Shown piece by piece: positions 1-8,941 of a stretch of 48,637 nucleotides of DNA; within the stretch, counting starts at the first letter, position 1; each line of letters begins with the position of its first letter. The DNA lies in assembly GCA_034925865.1 (NCBI GenBank), contig JAYFRN010000018.1, forward strand, positions 1 to 48,637. The letters are read 5' to 3'. The notes under the pieces were generated by a model. The model had not been told where the DNA came from. It made no database searches and worked only from the letters and a program-made list of their open reading frames with translations. The translations under genes were made by a program, and so were the position numbers. The stretch is from Oscillospiraceae bacterium. Its GTDB lineage: Bacteria; Bacillota; Clostridia; Oscillospirales; SIG627.

Positions 1-60
1 ATCCATTAGTGAACTACGGTCACTTTCATTGAGTTCGATTACATATTTGACTGACGGCAT
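1..60 (-). CDS. IS630-like transposase, N-terminal 20 codons (cut by window edge)
   Basis: Reading leftwards from an ATG at position 60 gives 20 codons that run off the window, beginning MPSVKYVIELNES. This opening (KYVxEL followed by a charged turn) resembles the start of the helix-turn-helix region of IS630-family transposases, which cut and paste DNA at TA dinucleotides. A strong ribosome binding site GGGAGG lies at 68-73 on the minus strand, 7 bases from the ATG. A weak promoter is visible behind it (TACAAT at 90-95, TTGTAT at 113-118, 17-base spacer). The family call rests on only 20 residues, so it could be another HTH protein. The element's end must lie somewhere to the right of position 60 but cannot be fixed. 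Confidence 0.5.
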   Translation of the reverse strand, partial: MPSVKYVIELNESDRSSLMD

Positions 61-464
61 GCAATATCCTCCCATCATGTGATGAGAATATTGTATCATA
101 GATTTTGCCTTTATACAAGTTTTAGATGTTACGAAGTACTAATATACATTATCTAAAATGCTTCGCAAGATTATTCAGAGCCTGTAATGAAATATTTGAA
201 AAATCCTTTTATTTTTTTTGATTGTATGATATAATATAATATCTATGTCAAACGGGTTATGATTCAGCTGATTCCGTGTAAATTTTTAAATTTTCATATT
301 TACCATAAACACGAAGGATCTGCCTGAGTACATTGCTATGTGTTGTTGCATATGAATATATCATTATAAGAGGATATAAGCTTTATGTAACATCAGAAAC
401 TCATGACGCTTGCTTTAATGATGAAATCAAAACCTTGAATTATAAGCGCGAGGCAATATAAGCT
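61..464. other. AT-rich intergenic region between transposase start and first complete gene
   Basis: No gene is visible. The left part carries the ribosome binding site and weak promoter of the leftward transposase. An 8-bp inverted repeat (TTTTAGAT at 120-127, ATCTAAAA at 151-158) may belong to the end of the insertion sequence. An AT-rich stretch around 190-240 holds a candidate rightward promoter. The rest (about 242-450) would be a long 5' leader with no recognisable riboswitch. Confidence 0.5.
227..235 (+). promoter_or_regulatory. Candidate extended -10 promoter for the glycosidase-like gene
   Basis: TGATATAAT at 227-235 fits an extended -10 element (TGnTATAAT). A second TATAAT overlaps at 235-240. 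No good -35 box is present at the right distance. Transcription would start near 242, about 220 bases before the gene. Confidence 0.3.
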
Positions 465-2150
465 ATGAATACCTCCGAAAATAAAATTTTTATCAATTAT
501 ATAAATGTTTCGCCGGATTCCTGGGCGGAACGAGCGGTATGCTCGGCCGCGATATCGGCTCACGAAGGCTTGCGGCTTTCGGCGACCGCCGTTTTGCTCT
601 GCGATCGCTCTGAGGTTTGCCGGGAAACCGTAGTATTTGATTGTTCATCCTCGGTTTGTGTTGCCGTATTCAACCTTTCAGACAAGAAAAGGACAATCGT
701 TCCGCAACATGCCGATGATTCCGGAGTCCGCGGCAACATAGGCATATACGAAAAAGCCCCTAAATATTCCATCCGATTGACAGTTTATTCGCCGACCGGT
801 GAAACGGCGGCATATACAGAAAAAAGTATTTATCTTCCGGAAAAGCTGTATTGTGATTTTCCGTTGAAGTCCGATAAAAGCGTAAACATATCCGAAATTT
901 CAGAAGATGACAGGCTCAGCGTTCTGTTATTTTCTCCGTCCAGATTTGCCACAGACGCCGGAAGAATTAAATCGCATTCGCTCCGTCCTCTCGGCATGGA
1001 TACGGATATTGACTTTATTAGTGTCTCCGGAAAACAGCTTAAAATAGACATTCCTTATGTGCTGGACGGCTTTTTTGCCGTATATGCGGGAATTGTCAAC
1101 GACGGCAGCTATACCGGAAAAAAACAGAAGATATCGCATATCAAGAGCGGAAAGCCCGTACATGTTATGTTCATTCCGGATAAAAACAGCCGTGAATGCA
1201 TAACCGAGGTTGCCGTATGTTCTGAGCATTTTGATTCGGAACAGGTTGGCCGGATCATATCGCCGATGCCGATATCGTATATACGAATCAGGCCGCTCAG
1301 TTATGAAGAACAGCTTGCGGCTTACGCGGAAAACGACACGGAACACAGGATCATCTGCTGCTCACGCGGAAGCGAGGATAAAAAGCTTGTCTGTATTAAC
1401 CAGCCTCCAATTTTGCAGAACGGAAATTACGCGGTGCGCAAATCAGACGGCTCGTCCACCGGTGTTCCGAGCCTTTATTATGCCGACACGAGGGACCGTA
1501 TCATTTACGAGGTTGCGCGACATGCAAAGAGCTTCGGGATTAAAACCGTGCTTGTCGATTTTTCTGCTTTTCCGGTTATGCTGGGATATGAAACGGCTTC
1601 GGTGCTTCTTAAAAAATTCGATGTGGATATCGCCGGCAAAGAAGCTCTTACGCCTGAAGAAGCCGACGCTTTAGAAAAGCTGAAATTCCAGATAGTAAAT
1701 TCATTCATGAGAAAGCTGCGCGATTCTGTCGGGAAAAAGCGGCTTGCCGTACGTTTCGATGCCTCCCGTACCGGAGAGATGGGATTCGATATTCCGTACT
1801 GGATCAGAAATTCATTCGCGGATATAATAATTCCGGATGTTCCGCCGGAGCTTGCAGAGGAGGCGCTTTCGGCTTACGGCGCTTATATCAAAGGCACACG
1901 CGTCCGGCTGTTCGGATATGCCGATTGCGACAAGCTCGGTAACGATCCTGATCAGCTCACCGGATATTTTGACACGCTTTACCTTTCCGGATGTGAGGGC
2001 GTTTTCGTATCCGGCTCCGGCGCATCTTCGCTGCCCGGTTTTCTTTCAAACAAAACCGAGGTAACAAAACGCGCCCGGCTTTGGATTCGACCGCATAGAA
2101 CCATTTGCGATTTGGTTCCTTTAAAACAAGAAAATAAAGAAAGTAAATAA
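465..2150 (+). CDS. Putative glycosidase-like (GHL10-type TIM-barrel) protein
   Basis: A protein of 561 residues with no signal peptide or membrane segment, so probably cytoplasmic. The first ~330 residues look beta-rich and I do not recognise them. Residues ~340-540 resemble part of the TIM barrel of GHL10-like putative glycoside hydrolases. The matching pieces are a YYADTRDRIIYEVARHAK-like strand-helix unit, an LVDF strand where the family usually has a DGIELDF-type motif, then KKRLAVRF and GFDIPYWIRNSFADIIIPD. The usual acidic catalytic pattern is not clear, so activity is uncertain. The start has GAGG at 450-453. It lies just upstream of miaB (18 bases). Substrate unknown; fold assignment is by pattern only. 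Confidence 0.5.
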   Translation: MNTSENKIFINYINVSPDSWAERAVCSAAISAHEGLRLSATAVLLCDRSEVCRETVVFDCSSSVCVAVFNLSDKKRTIVPQHADDSGVRGNIGIYEKAPKYSIRLTVYSPTGETAAYTEKSIYLPEKLYCDFPLKSDKSVNISEISEDDRLSVLLFSPSRFATDAGRIKSHSLRPLGMDTDIDFISVSGKQLKIDIPYVLDGFFAVYAGIVNDGSYTGKKQKISHIKSGKPVHVMFIPDKNSRECITEVAVCSEHFDSEQVGRIISPMPISYIRIRPLSYEEQLAAYAENDTEHRIICCSRGSEDKKLVCINQPPILQNGNYAVRKSDGSSTGVPSLYYADTRDRIIYEVARHAKSFGIKTVLVDFSAFPVMLGYETASVLLKKFDVDIAGKEALTPEEADALEKLKFQIVNSFMRKLRDSVGKKRLAVRFDASRTGEMGFDIPYWIRNSFADIIIPDVPPELAEEALSAYGAYIKGTRVRLFGYADCDKLGNDPDQLTGYFDTLYLSGCEGVFVSGSGASSLPGFLSNKTEVTKRARLWIRPHRTICDLVPLKQENKESK

Positions 2151-2160
2151 AGAAAGTAAA
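2135..2160. repeat. Tandem 13-bp duplication across the stop codon
   Basis: TAAAGAAAGTAAA occurs twice in a row (2135-2147, 2148-2160) and is followed by a further TAA. The stop codon of the upstream gene is the first TAA of the second copy (2148-2150). The second copy gives the only purine-rich stretch (AAAGAAAG) before the miaB ATG at 2169. This looks like a slippage duplication that may supply the miaB ribosome binding site. Confidence 0.7.
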
Positions 2161-2168
2161 TAATATAA

Positions 2169-3506
2169 ATGCCAGGCATATATATTGAAACCTACGGCTG
2201 TCAGCAAAACGAGGCCGATAGTGAAAAAATTCTCGGCATGGCTGAGAAGATTGGTTATACCGAAGTCGATACAAAGGAAGAGGCCGACCTGATCGTCGTA
2301 AACACCTGCGCCGTCCGTGAGCATGCGGAGCTGAAGGCGTTGTCAAATACCGGCCAGCTCAAGCATATAAAAGAGAAAAATCCCGATTTGATTATCGCAG
2401 TTTGCGGCTGCATGATCCAGCAGGAGCACCGCAAGGAGGATATAAAGAATAAATATCCCTATGTCGATTTCATTTTCGGAACAAATATGACCGATCGCTT
2501 TCCAGATCTACTCGCGGAAGTTAAAAAAAGCCGAAGAAGACGCTTTTTTCTTGAAAACTATTCGGAAAATTCCGGAGCTATAACAGAAGGGATACCGGTA
2601 AAGCGGAAAAGCACGTTCAAAGCATGGGTCAGCATAATGTACGGCTGTAATAATTTTTGCAGCTATTGCATTGTACCATATGTACGCGGAAGGGAACGCA
2701 GCCGCTCGCCGGAGAGAGTTATTTCTGAAGTGAAAGGGCTTATCGAAAGCGGTTATAGAGATATCACGCTGCTCGGACAGAACGTGAATTCCTACGGAAA
2801 TGATTTTACCACCGATAAAATCACGTTTGCCGAGCTTTTAAGGCGGATTTCGTCGATTCCCGGCGATTATCAGTTGAGATTTATGACTTCAAATCCCAAA
2901 GATGCGACACGTGAGCTTATCGATGTGATGGGATCGTCGGAACACATCGCACCGCATTTTCATCTTCCGCTGCAATCCGGCTCGGATCGTGTGCTTGCCG
3001 GGATGAACCGGCGTTATACCAGGGCTCAGTTTTTAACACTGACCGAATATATGCATGAAAAAATACCCGGGCTTTCAATTACCACCGATATAATCGTGGG
3101 TTTTCCGGGAGAGACGGAAGAAGATTTTCTCGATACGCTTGATATGCTTGAAAGAATAAGGTTTGACGGTGTGTTTTCGTTTGTATACTCAAGACGAAAA
3201 GGAACGCCCGCGTCCGAAATGACAAATCAGATACCGGATGAGATAAAAAAAGAACGCATGGCACGTCTTTTAAAGCTTCAGACGGAGATCCAATCTGATA
3301 TCAATTCAAAGCTCGTCGGGAAAACGCTCAGATCCCTTGTAGACGGCGTCAGCAAATCATCTCCGGAGCGGCTTTCGGCGCGCAGCTTGTCGGGAAAGCT
3401 TATCCATTTCTCCAACACCGCGGAAGCGGAAAAACTCATCGGCAGCTTTGCCGATATAAAAATAACCTCCGCTGAAGCTATAATGCTTTTCGGAGAGCTT
3501 GTATGA
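2169..3506 (+). CDS. miaB: tRNA-2-methylthio-N6-dimethylallyladenosine synthase MiaB
   Basis: Radical-SAM methylthiotransferase that adds a 2-methylthio group to i6A37 of tRNAs reading UNN codons. The N-terminal UPF0004 domain shows its three cluster ligands C11, C47 and C81. The radical-SAM motif CxxxCxxC is C160, C164, C167 (GCNNFCSYC), followed by the typical VPYVRGRERSR. A short C-terminal TRAM-like region ends the 445-residue protein. It is shorter at the N terminus than B. subtilis YmcB. Its stop overlaps an ATG by 4 bases, but the next gene probably starts further on. The order miaB - YlbF/YmcA family - mutS - mutL matches Bacillus (ymcB-ymcA-cotE-mutS-mutL, without cotE), which supports the assignment. 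Confidence 0.96.
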   Translation: MPGIYIETYGCQQNEADSEKILGMAEKIGYTEVDTKEEADLIVVNTCAVREHAELKALSNTGQLKHIKEKNPDLIIAVCGCMIQQEHRKEDIKNKYPYVDFIFGTNMTDRFPDLLAEVKKSRRRRFFLENYSENSGAITEGIPVKRKSTFKAWVSIMYGCNNFCSYCIVPYVRGRERSRSPERVISEVKGLIESGYRDITLLGQNVNSYGNDFTTDKITFAELLRRISSIPGDYQLRFMTSNPKDATRELIDVMGSSEHIAPHFHLPLQSGSDRVLAGMNRRYTRAQFLTLTEYMHEKIPGLSITTDIIVGFPGETEEDFLDTLDMLERIRFDGVFSFVYSRRKGTPASEMTNQIPDEIKKERMARLLKLQTEIQSDINSKLVGKTLRSLVDGVSKSSPERLSARSLSGKLIHFSNTAEAEKLIGSFADIKITSAEAIMLFGELV

Positions 3507-3529
3507 TAAAAAGAAAGGTAAATAAAACA

Positions 3530-3925
3530 ATGGAAATACTTGAACTCGCGTCACAGCTCGGTCTGCTTATTGCCGACAACGAGCTTGTGAAAAATTATGT
3601 CGAAGCCAAGAAAGAATACGATACCGATTCGGAGCTTCTGAAGAGCATACGCGAATACAGCGTTCAGAAAACCGCGCTGGATAATGTTCTCAAGGACGAA
3701 AATCATGATGAACAGCTTGTAAATGCTATTCAAAAGCGCATTTCGGCGCTTTATAAGGAAGCTTCCGAAAACGAAACGTTAAAAGAATATAACGATGCCG
3801 AGCAGAAGTTAAATGATCTGCTTTCACAGGTTAACAATACGATACAGTCCGCGATCTTTTCCCGCTATCCGGAAATGTCCTCCGGCTGCGGCGGTAATTG
3901 TTCGTCCTGCGGCGGATGCCATTGA
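3530..3925 (+). CDS. YlbF/YmcA (RicF/RicA) family regulator
   Basis: A small helical protein of 131 residues of the YlbF/YmcA family. In B. subtilis these proteins join YaaT in the Ric complex, which binds Fe-S clusters and affects sporulation, competence and mRNA maturation through RNase Y. I chose ATG 3530 because AAGAAAGG lies 11 bases upstream (3511-3518) and the protein then begins MEILELASQLG, as the family does. An earlier ATG at 3503, overlapping the miaB stop, would add nine residues. The tail ends in a cysteine cluster (GCGGNCSSCGGCH), a likely metal or Fe-S ligand set. Position next to miaB suggests YmcA; the cysteine tail recalls YlbF. Confidence 0.85.
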   Translation: MEILELASQLGLLIADNELVKNYVEAKKEYDTDSELLKSIREYSVQKTALDNVLKDENHDEQLVNAIQKRISALYKEASENETLKEYNDAEQKLNDLLSQVNNTIQSAIFSRYPEMSSGCGGNCSSCGGCH

Positions 3926-3926
3926 A

Positions 3927-4026
3927 TTATTAACACGAAAAAAGATATTACCATTTAACGAGAAAAGGTTTTGGTAAACGGCTTTTTTCTCTTGTATAAC
4001 AATGATTTTTAATGCCATTTTCAATA
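3927..4026 (-). repeat. Palindromic MITE-like repeat, copy F (inverted orientation)
   Basis: Read on the minus strand this matches copies at 14915-15019 and 27799-27905: a GGCATT left end, GTTATACAAGAGAAAA, then a loop, CCTTTTCTCG, GGTAATA and a GTGTTAATAA right end. It starts two bases after the stop of the YlbF-family gene. The inner arms (AAGAGAAAA / TTTTCTC) and terminal arms are both inverted repeats, so it can fold into one long hairpin. It is more diverged than copies B and C. Confidence 0.65.
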
Positions 4027-4059
4027 CCGGAAAAAAATAAAAGTAAGGGTGAATAATCC

Positions 4060-6666
4060 ATGTCTCCGATGATGCAGCATTATCTCGAAATAAAGAAGCA
4101 ATATTCGGATTATATCGTTTTTTACCGTCTCGGAGATTTTTACGAGATGTTTTTCGAGGACGCGAAGATTGTTTCAAAGGAGCTGGAGCTTGTTCTGACC
4201 GGGCGTGACTGCGGTGAAGATGAACGAGCCCCTATGTGCGGAATTCCGTATCACGCGTGTGATGTGTATATCGGACGGCTTGTCGAAAAAGGATATAAGG
4301 TCGTCGTCTGCGAACAGATGGAAACTCCTGCTCAGGCGCAGGGCAATATCGTCCGCCGTGATATCGTGCGGATTGTTACGCCCGGAACGCTTACAGACGG
4401 AAAGCTGCTTGATGAAAGCAAAAACAACTATCTGTGCGCGCTAAACATATACGGTCTGACCGCCGCGTGTGCCTTCTGCGATATTTCACGCGCGATGATA
4501 GAACTTACGACGGTTAATGGTTCTGATGAAGACGAGCTGTTTCAATCGATAATAAACGAGCTTTCGCTGTTCAAGCCGTCTGAAGTAATAATAAACGCTC
4601 CCGGCGAACGCGTTGCAAGGCTTACGGATTTTCTCAGCCAAAATGAAAAATGCTCGATTACCGCATCTGCCGGCGAATATTTTATTCCCGACCAGGCACT
4701 TATTAAAAATCAATTTCCGGATGAGTGTTTTCCTGAAGGCTTTTCGATATCCGGGACTGACGGAGGGGCATGTGCTGCGATAATCAGATATATTTCCGAA
4801 ACCCAGAAAACCTCCGTGCCGGAAATTACCGAAATATGCGCTTACGGCTCTGAGAGCTTCATGTCTATAGACGCTTCGACAAGAAGAAATCTTGAGCTGT
4901 GTGAAACGCTTCGGACTAAGGAGCGGCGCGGATCGCTTTTATGGGTGCTTGATAAGACAAAGACGTCGCCCGGCGCAAGGCTTATGAGAAAATTCATTGA
5001 GCAGCCGCTTGTCAACTGCCGTGCCGTTCAGCTCAGACAGGGAGCCGTTGCCGAATTCTTTTCGCATACGATTCTTCGCGACGATGTCCGCGCGGCGCTT
5101 TCCGGCGCTCAGGATCTTGAGCGTCTCTTTACGAAGGTGCAATACGGAACCTCAAACGCACGTGACCTTATCGCGATAAAGCAGACGCTTTCAATATTTC
5201 CGAAGCTTGAGGCTCTTTTGTGCGATACCTCCGCCTCAGAGCTTTCCTCAATGTACAACTCATTGAGGACGGAACTGGGAGAAAAGCTCGGCGCGCTTTA
5301 CGACTTCATTGACAGAGCGATAACAGACGATCCTCCGTTTTTGGTCAGAGAAGGCGGCTTGATAAAAAAGGGTTTCAATTCCGATGTCGACGAGCTTCGT
5401 TCGATGGTTACCGAGAGCCGCGAATATCTCTCACAGATTGAATCTCAGGAGAAAGAACTTACAGGAATCAAAGGCCTGAAAATCGGATATACAAAGGTTT
5501 TCGGATATTATATCGAGATCACAAAATCAAATATCCCGCTCGTCCCCGACAGATACATAAGAAAACAGACTCTGACCAATTGCGAGCGCTTCATCACCCG
5601 GGAACTCAAAGATATGGAGTCGCGCATTCTCGGCGCAAACGATAAATCGATCGGGCTTGAATACGAGCTTTACCTTTCCGCCGTTGAAAATGTTAAGTCA
5701 TACGCCGACGCCATTTTTTCAGCCGCGGGAATTCTCGCGAAAACGGATGTATATGCCGCTCTCGCCGAGGTCGCGCTGAAAAATAATTATGTGTGTCCCG
5801 AAGTGGATTATTCTGACTTGATTGAATTGAAAAACAGCCGTCATCCCGTCGTCGAAAAATTTACAAATGATTATTTCGTTCCAAACGATGTCAGCCTAGA
5901 CTGCGGAAGAAACCGCACGATGATAATAACCGGTCCGAATATGGCCGGAAAATCTACATATATGCGCCAGGTGGCGCTTATTGTTCTCATGGCTCAGATC
6001 GGCTCGTTCGTGCCTGCGGAAGAAGCCCGCATAGGAATATGCGACAGGCTGTTCACACGCATCGGCGCGAGCGACGACCTTTCATCGGGCAGTTCGACCT
6101 TTATGGTCGAAATGAACGAGGTCGCATATATTCTCAAACACGCGACTAAAAAGAGCCTCATTATATATGACGAAATAGGCAGAGGCACATCGACCTATGA
6201 CGGCATGAGCATCGCCCGCGCCGTTCTCGAATATACGACCGGGAAAAAGCTCGGGGCAAAAACGATGTTTGCGACGCATTATCATGAGCTTTCAGAGCTT
6301 GAAAATTCGATAGACGGCGTGAAGAATTATAATATTGCGGCAAAAAAACGCGGCGATTCCGTCACCTTTCTGCGTAAAATAGTCCGAGGAAGCGCCGATG
6401 ACAGCTATGGCATCGAGGTTGCGCAGCTTGCCGGAGTGCCCGCCGAGGTTATCAGACGGGCCAGACAGATATTAAAAAAGCTTGAGGAAGAAAACGCGAA
6501 TACTCCGGTTCAAAAAACGGAGGCGGTCATTCCGGAAATATCGCTTTTTGACAGTGCGAAAAACATTCTTGCCGAAGAATTGAAATCAATCGACGTGAAT
6601 ACACTCACTCCGATTGAGGCAATGGGAAAGCTTTATGAGCTGACCAAAAAAGCAAAGGAATTATAA
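4060..6666 (+). CDS. mutS: DNA mismatch repair ATPase MutS
   Basis: Recognises base mismatches and small loops and recruits MutL. The 868 residues are the usual length. The N-terminal domain has the family opening (MMQHYLEIKKQY, then RLGDFYEMFFEDA) with the Phe-x-Glu mismatch-reading motif in FYEMF. The ATPase has Walker A GPNMAGKST at 625-633, Walker B IIYDEIGRGTSTYDG and the THYHEL switch. The C-terminal helix (TPIEAMGKLYELTKKAK) is the normal dimerisation or beta-clamp region. The start follows GTAAGGGTG. It lies 49 bases before mutL and is almost certainly cotranscribed with it. A palindromic repeat sits in the gap upstream. Confidence 0.98.
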   Translation: MSPMMQHYLEIKKQYSDYIVFYRLGDFYEMFFEDAKIVSKELELVLTGRDCGEDERAPMCGIPYHACDVYIGRLVEKGYKVVVCEQMETPAQAQGNIVRRDIVRIVTPGTLTDGKLLDESKNNYLCALNIYGLTAACAFCDISRAMIELTTVNGSDEDELFQSIINELSLFKPSEVIINAPGERVARLTDFLSQNEKCSITASAGEYFIPDQALIKNQFPDECFPEGFSISGTDGGACAAIIRYISETQKTSVPEITEICAYGSESFMSIDASTRRNLELCETLRTKERRGSLLWVLDKTKTSPGARLMRKFIEQPLVNCRAVQLRQGAVAEFFSHTILRDDVRAALSGAQDLERLFTKVQYGTSNARDLIAIKQTLSIFPKLEALLCDTSASELSSMYNSLRTELGEKLGALYDFIDRAITDDPPFLVREGGLIKKGFNSDVDELRSMVTESREYLSQIESQEKELTGIKGLKIGYTKVFGYYIEITKSNIPLVPDRYIRKQTLTNCERFITRELKDMESRILGANDKSIGLEYELYLSAVENVKSYADAIFSAAGILAKTDVYAALAEVALKNNYVCPEVDYSDLIELKNSRHPVVEKFTNDYFVPNDVSLDCGRNRTMIITGPNMAGKSTYMRQVALIVLMAQIGSFVPAEEARIGICDRLFTRIGASDDLSSGSSTFMVEMNEVAYILKHATKKSLIIYDEIGRGTSTYDGMSIARAVLEYTTGKKLGAKTMFATHYHELSELENSIDGVKNYNIAAKKRGDSVTFLRKIVRGSADDSYGIEVAQLAGVPAEVIRRARQILKKLEEENANTPVQKTEAVIPEISLFDSAKNILAEELKSIDVNTLTPIEAMGKLYELTKKAKEL

Positions 6667-6715
6667 CAAAGCCTGATGCTTTTCCTGTTATCCATTAATA
6701 AAAAGGATTAAAATC

Positions 6716-8854
6716 ATGAGTCTTGTCCAATCTATTAATGTTCTCGACTCCTATACGGCGAATCTTATCGCGGCCGGCGAAGTTGTAGACCGCCCAGCGG
6801 GAGTCATAAAAGAGCTGTTGGAAAATTCAATAGATGCCGGCGCGGCGCGCATTTCCGTCGAGATTAAAAACGGGGGAATCGCCTTCATGCGCGTTACGGA
6901 TGACGGGTGCGGGATGTCGCGCGCGGACGCGGAGCTTTCCATAAGGCGTCACGCGACGAGCAAGATAAAAAATCCTTCGGATTTATTCGATATAAGAACC
7001 TTCGGCTTCAGAGGCGAGGCGCTTGCCGCCATATCGTCCGTATCAAGATTCAGGCTTGTCACAAAGCGGCGTGAAGATGATTTCGGAACGGAACTGATTG
7101 CGGAAGGCGAGAGGGTGATCTCTGTGAATGAGGCGGGCTGCGCCGACGGAACATCGATCACCGCGGAGGACCTTTTTTTTAATCAACCGGCGCGCTTAAA
7201 ATTTTTAAAACGAACCGCGACCGAAAACGCCGCCGTTATGGCATGCGTTCAGAGAATCGCAATATCATATCCTGAAATATCGTTTAAATATGTCTGCGAC
7301 GGAATCGAGCGAATGCACACCTTCGGAAACGGCAGCCTTTACGACGCCATGTATTCAGCCTTCGGAAAAGAGCTTGCGTCCGGCTTGATTCCCGCCGAAA
7401 AGAAGGTCACGTCAATCGGCGTGAGCGGGCTTATAACAATGCCGGAGTATGCCAGAGCAAACCGCTCCATGCAGATGTTTTATATAAACCGCCGCCTTAT
7501 AAAAAGCAGAACGATGCTCGCCGCCCTTGAGGAAGCTTATAAAAGCTATATAAAAAGCGATCGGTTTCCGTCATGCGCCTTGTTTTTGAATATGGATTTT
7601 GACAAAGTTGATGTCAATGTGCATCCGGCAAAAACAGAGGTCAGGTTTTCGGACGAGCGAAGCGTATACGAAGCCGTTTATCTTACGGTAAAGGACGCGC
7701 TTTTCGCAATGACTAACGCTTTGTATACGTCAGAATACAGCGGAAATAATATTTCAGGCACCGAAAAAGTAGTTGAAAATATAAATTTCTCCTCGGTATC
7801 GGAAGCTCTGCCAGGCGGAAAAGCAGGACAGGAACGTGAATCAGGACAATCTGCTGATAAAGAGACAGACGACGAGCTTTACAGAATAAGCATTCCGAAG
7901 GCTTACGGCCGCCCGGAAACGCCGATTAATTTTAAATCCGCAGAGGAAAAATCCGAAACCACACCTTTATGCACACATATAGTCGTACCCTCAGGCGACA
8001 GTAAAACGGAAAGCATATATTCCGGACGGCAGATGACCTCATATTTTGAAAATAAACCGGGACCTCTTCCGCTTTCTTCCGGTACTGCGCCGGAAAATAA
8101 TAAAACAGTTTATAAATATCAGAATTTATCCGGAACAGACGAAGATATTATGGTTTCCTCCTCGCCGTCAGGCGTCGAGCTTTTCGCTTCCGCCTCGAAA
8201 AAGGAGCCGGCAGAATCCTCCCGCTTGCCTTTATCGGAAAACTTGGATGATGAAGACGTACCGCGGGAAGGCGGCAGGATCATAGGCGTTGCTTTCAATA
8301 CATATATATCATACGAATCCGGAGATTCAATATTTCTCATAGACAAGCATGCCGCCCACGAGCGCATATTATATGAAAGGCTTAAAAAGCAAGTATCGAT
8401 GCACAGCTCTGGCGCGCAGCAGCTTGTCGCTCCGGTTATAATACATCTTGAGCCACGCGAAGCGCAGGCTCTTTCAGAAAGCCTTCCTGAGCTGGCGGAA
8501 TGCGGTTTTACTCTTGAGCCTTTCGGAGAGGCGGAGTTTGCTCTTCGCGAGCTGCCGGCGGAGCTTACGGGCTTGGGTGAGGAGAAAATAGTCGGTGTTA
8601 TTCAGAAAGCCGCGTCAGATCTACTTATCGGAGGAAAGGCGGACAGCGCCCGCGCGCGCATAGCCGATCGGATGCTTTATTCTATGGCATGCAAAGCCGC
8701 CGTAAAAGGCGGAATTCCCGATTCGAATGCGGACTACGAATGGATTGTTTCAGAAATTATATCTAATCCCGGTATAGTGGTTTGCCCTCACGGACGTCCC
8801 GTAGCAATTAAAATAACTAAGAAACAACTGGAAAAGCTGTTTTTCAGAACATAA
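6716..8854 (+). CDS. mutL: DNA mismatch repair protein MutL (endonuclease type)
   Basis: Partner of MutS. The N-terminal GHKL ATPase shows ENSIDAGA, DDGCGM, RHATSK and TFGFRGEAL. A variable, serine- and glutamate-rich linker (about residues 340-510) leads to the C-terminal nuclease domain. This has DKHAAHERILYE beginning at D543, the metal motif usually written DQHAxxExxxxE, here with Lys for Gln. It also has ACKAAVKGG and CPHGRP beginning at C690. This matches latent-nicking MutL of bacteria without MutH. The 712 residues are slightly longer than many because of the linker. The start has AAAAAGGA upstream. Confidence 0.97.
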   Translation: MSLVQSINVLDSYTANLIAAGEVVDRPAGVIKELLENSIDAGAARISVEIKNGGIAFMRVTDDGCGMSRADAELSIRRHATSKIKNPSDLFDIRTFGFRGEALAAISSVSRFRLVTKRREDDFGTELIAEGERVISVNEAGCADGTSITAEDLFFNQPARLKFLKRTATENAAVMACVQRIAISYPEISFKYVCDGIERMHTFGNGSLYDAMYSAFGKELASGLIPAEKKVTSIGVSGLITMPEYARANRSMQMFYINRRLIKSRTMLAALEEAYKSYIKSDRFPSCALFLNMDFDKVDVNVHPAKTEVRFSDERSVYEAVYLTVKDALFAMTNALYTSEYSGNNISGTEKVVENINFSSVSEALPGGKAGQERESGQSADKETDDELYRISIPKAYGRPETPINFKSAEEKSETTPLCTHIVVPSGDSKTESIYSGRQMTSYFENKPGPLPLSSGTAPENNKTVYKYQNLSGTDEDIMVSSSPSGVELFASASKKEPAESSRLPLSENLDDEDVPREGGRIIGVAFNTYISYESGDSIFLIDKHAAHERILYERLKKQVSMHSSGAQQLVAPVIIHLEPREAQALSESLPELAECGFTLEPFGEAEFALRELPAELTGLGEEKIVGVIQKAASDLLIGGKADSARARIADRMLYSMACKAAVKGGIPDSNADYEWIVSEIISNPGIVVCPHGRPVAIKITKKQLEKLFFRT

Positions 8855-8941
8855 TAGTATTATTAATGCAGCAGCGTCAATACACACAAATGAAAACGGT
8901 ATATCTTCTGATGTATCAAGATGAAGAAAGGCAAGTATCAG

